Origin: JAFDVL01 sp031409955
GTDB taxonomy: Bacteria; Acidobacteriota; Blastocatellia; RBC074
DNA length: 5,863 nucleotides
Direction: 5' to 3'
Assembly: GCA_031409955.1 (NCBI GenBank)
Contig: JANNYF010000100.1
Location: 1-5,863 of the forward strand
Made by a program: the position numbers and the translations under genes. Of the stretch, positions 5,759 through 5,863 are shown piece by piece. Every line of letters begins with the position of its first letter. The first letter of the stretch is position 1. Under the pieces are notes generated by a model. It was not told the origin of the DNA. It saw only the letters and a program-made list of their open reading frames with translations, and made no database searches.

Positions 5759-5860
5759 TTCTGACAACTTATCATGTGGCGATTTATGGCAACTTGCTCC
5801 ACGAAACAAAACTGCTAAACGGCCTGTTGCCTCCGCGTCATTAACGTGTGAGGCGTTTTT
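5759..5860 (+). ncRNA. Candidate small RNA or attenuated leader
   Basis: The interval between the promoter at 5724-5752 and the terminator at 5829-5860 would yield a transcript of about 100 nt. It contains no plausible gene: the only ATG-led frame (5774-5818, 14 residues) lacks a ribosome binding site. A possible internal stem pairs GTGG (5776-5779) with CCAC (5799-5802). I recognise no known RNA family. Because the window ends at 5863, this could equally be the leader of a downstream gene controlled by termination. Confidence 0.35.
5829..5860 (+). terminator. Intrinsic terminator
   Basis: GCCTC (5829-5833) pairs with GAGGC (5850-5854). The stem continues as CGCGT (5834-5838) with ACGTG (5844-5848), including one G-U pair and a bulged T at 5849, around the loop CATTA. 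A run of five T (5856-5860) follows, then ATT. It would end lpxD read-through and the candidate small RNA. Confidence 0.75.
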
Positions 5861-5863
5861 ATT

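Noticed and set aside
4756..5802. Long open frame of 348 codons on the minus strand opposite lpxD
   Set aside because: The + strand encodes an unmistakable LpxD across it. The minus-strand translation shows no family motifs and is explained by codon bias.
5774..5818. Short 14-residue frame after lpxD as a leader peptide
   Set aside because: It has no Shine-Dalgarno site and no run of regulatory codons such as repeated His, Trp or Leu.

Overview
The window comes from a moderately GC-rich Gram-negative bacterium. The lpxD gene implies a lipid A outer membrane. A sorbosone-dehydrogenase-like protein, an arylsulfatase and a Tat-exported Gfo/Idh/MocA oxidoreductase lie close together on one strand, which is typical of soil or aquatic Acidobacteriota (Blastocatellia-like) and also of the Planctomycetota/Verrucomicrobiota. 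I favour Acidobacteriota, but this rests on gene content and protein style, not on a search. All recognised genes are on the + strand.

Left part (1-2477): the 3' portion of a PQQ-type sorbosone/glucose dehydrogenase gene, followed after 13 bases by a complete secreted sulfatase gene. The two are probably one operon whose promoter lies upstream of the window. Together with the oxidoreductase at 2864-4186 they look like a set of exported enzymes for desulfating and oxidising sugars or sugar polymers. The actual substrate cannot be read from the sequence.

Middle part (2478-4186): a small complete antitoxin-like gene is followed by what looks like the first ten codons of a PIN-domain toxin, cut off abruptly. 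This apparent toxin-antitoxin remnant separates the sulfatase from the oxidoreductase. The oxidoreductase has its own -10 box, enclosed by a perfect 7-bp inverted repeat, and a strong Shine-Dalgarno site.

Intergenic stretch (4187-4501): no intact gene. It holds a GC-rich hairpin (terminator or REP-like unit), a short possible remnant of a type I restriction specificity (HsdS) C-terminus, and a strong sigma70-type promoter for a tRNA.

Right part (4502-5863): tRNA-Ser(GCU) with encoded CCA, then lpxD with a TATACT box so close to its ATG that its mRNA should be nearly leaderless. After lpxD comes a strong promoter (TTGACA-N17-TAGATT) and, about 75 bases further on, an intrinsic terminator. This could define a small RNA of about 100 nt or an attenuated leader of the next gene. 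There is no CRISPR array, insertion sequence or obvious defence island. The most interesting points are the decayed toxin-antitoxin pair, the possible small RNA or attenuator after lpxD, and the near-leaderless lpxD.
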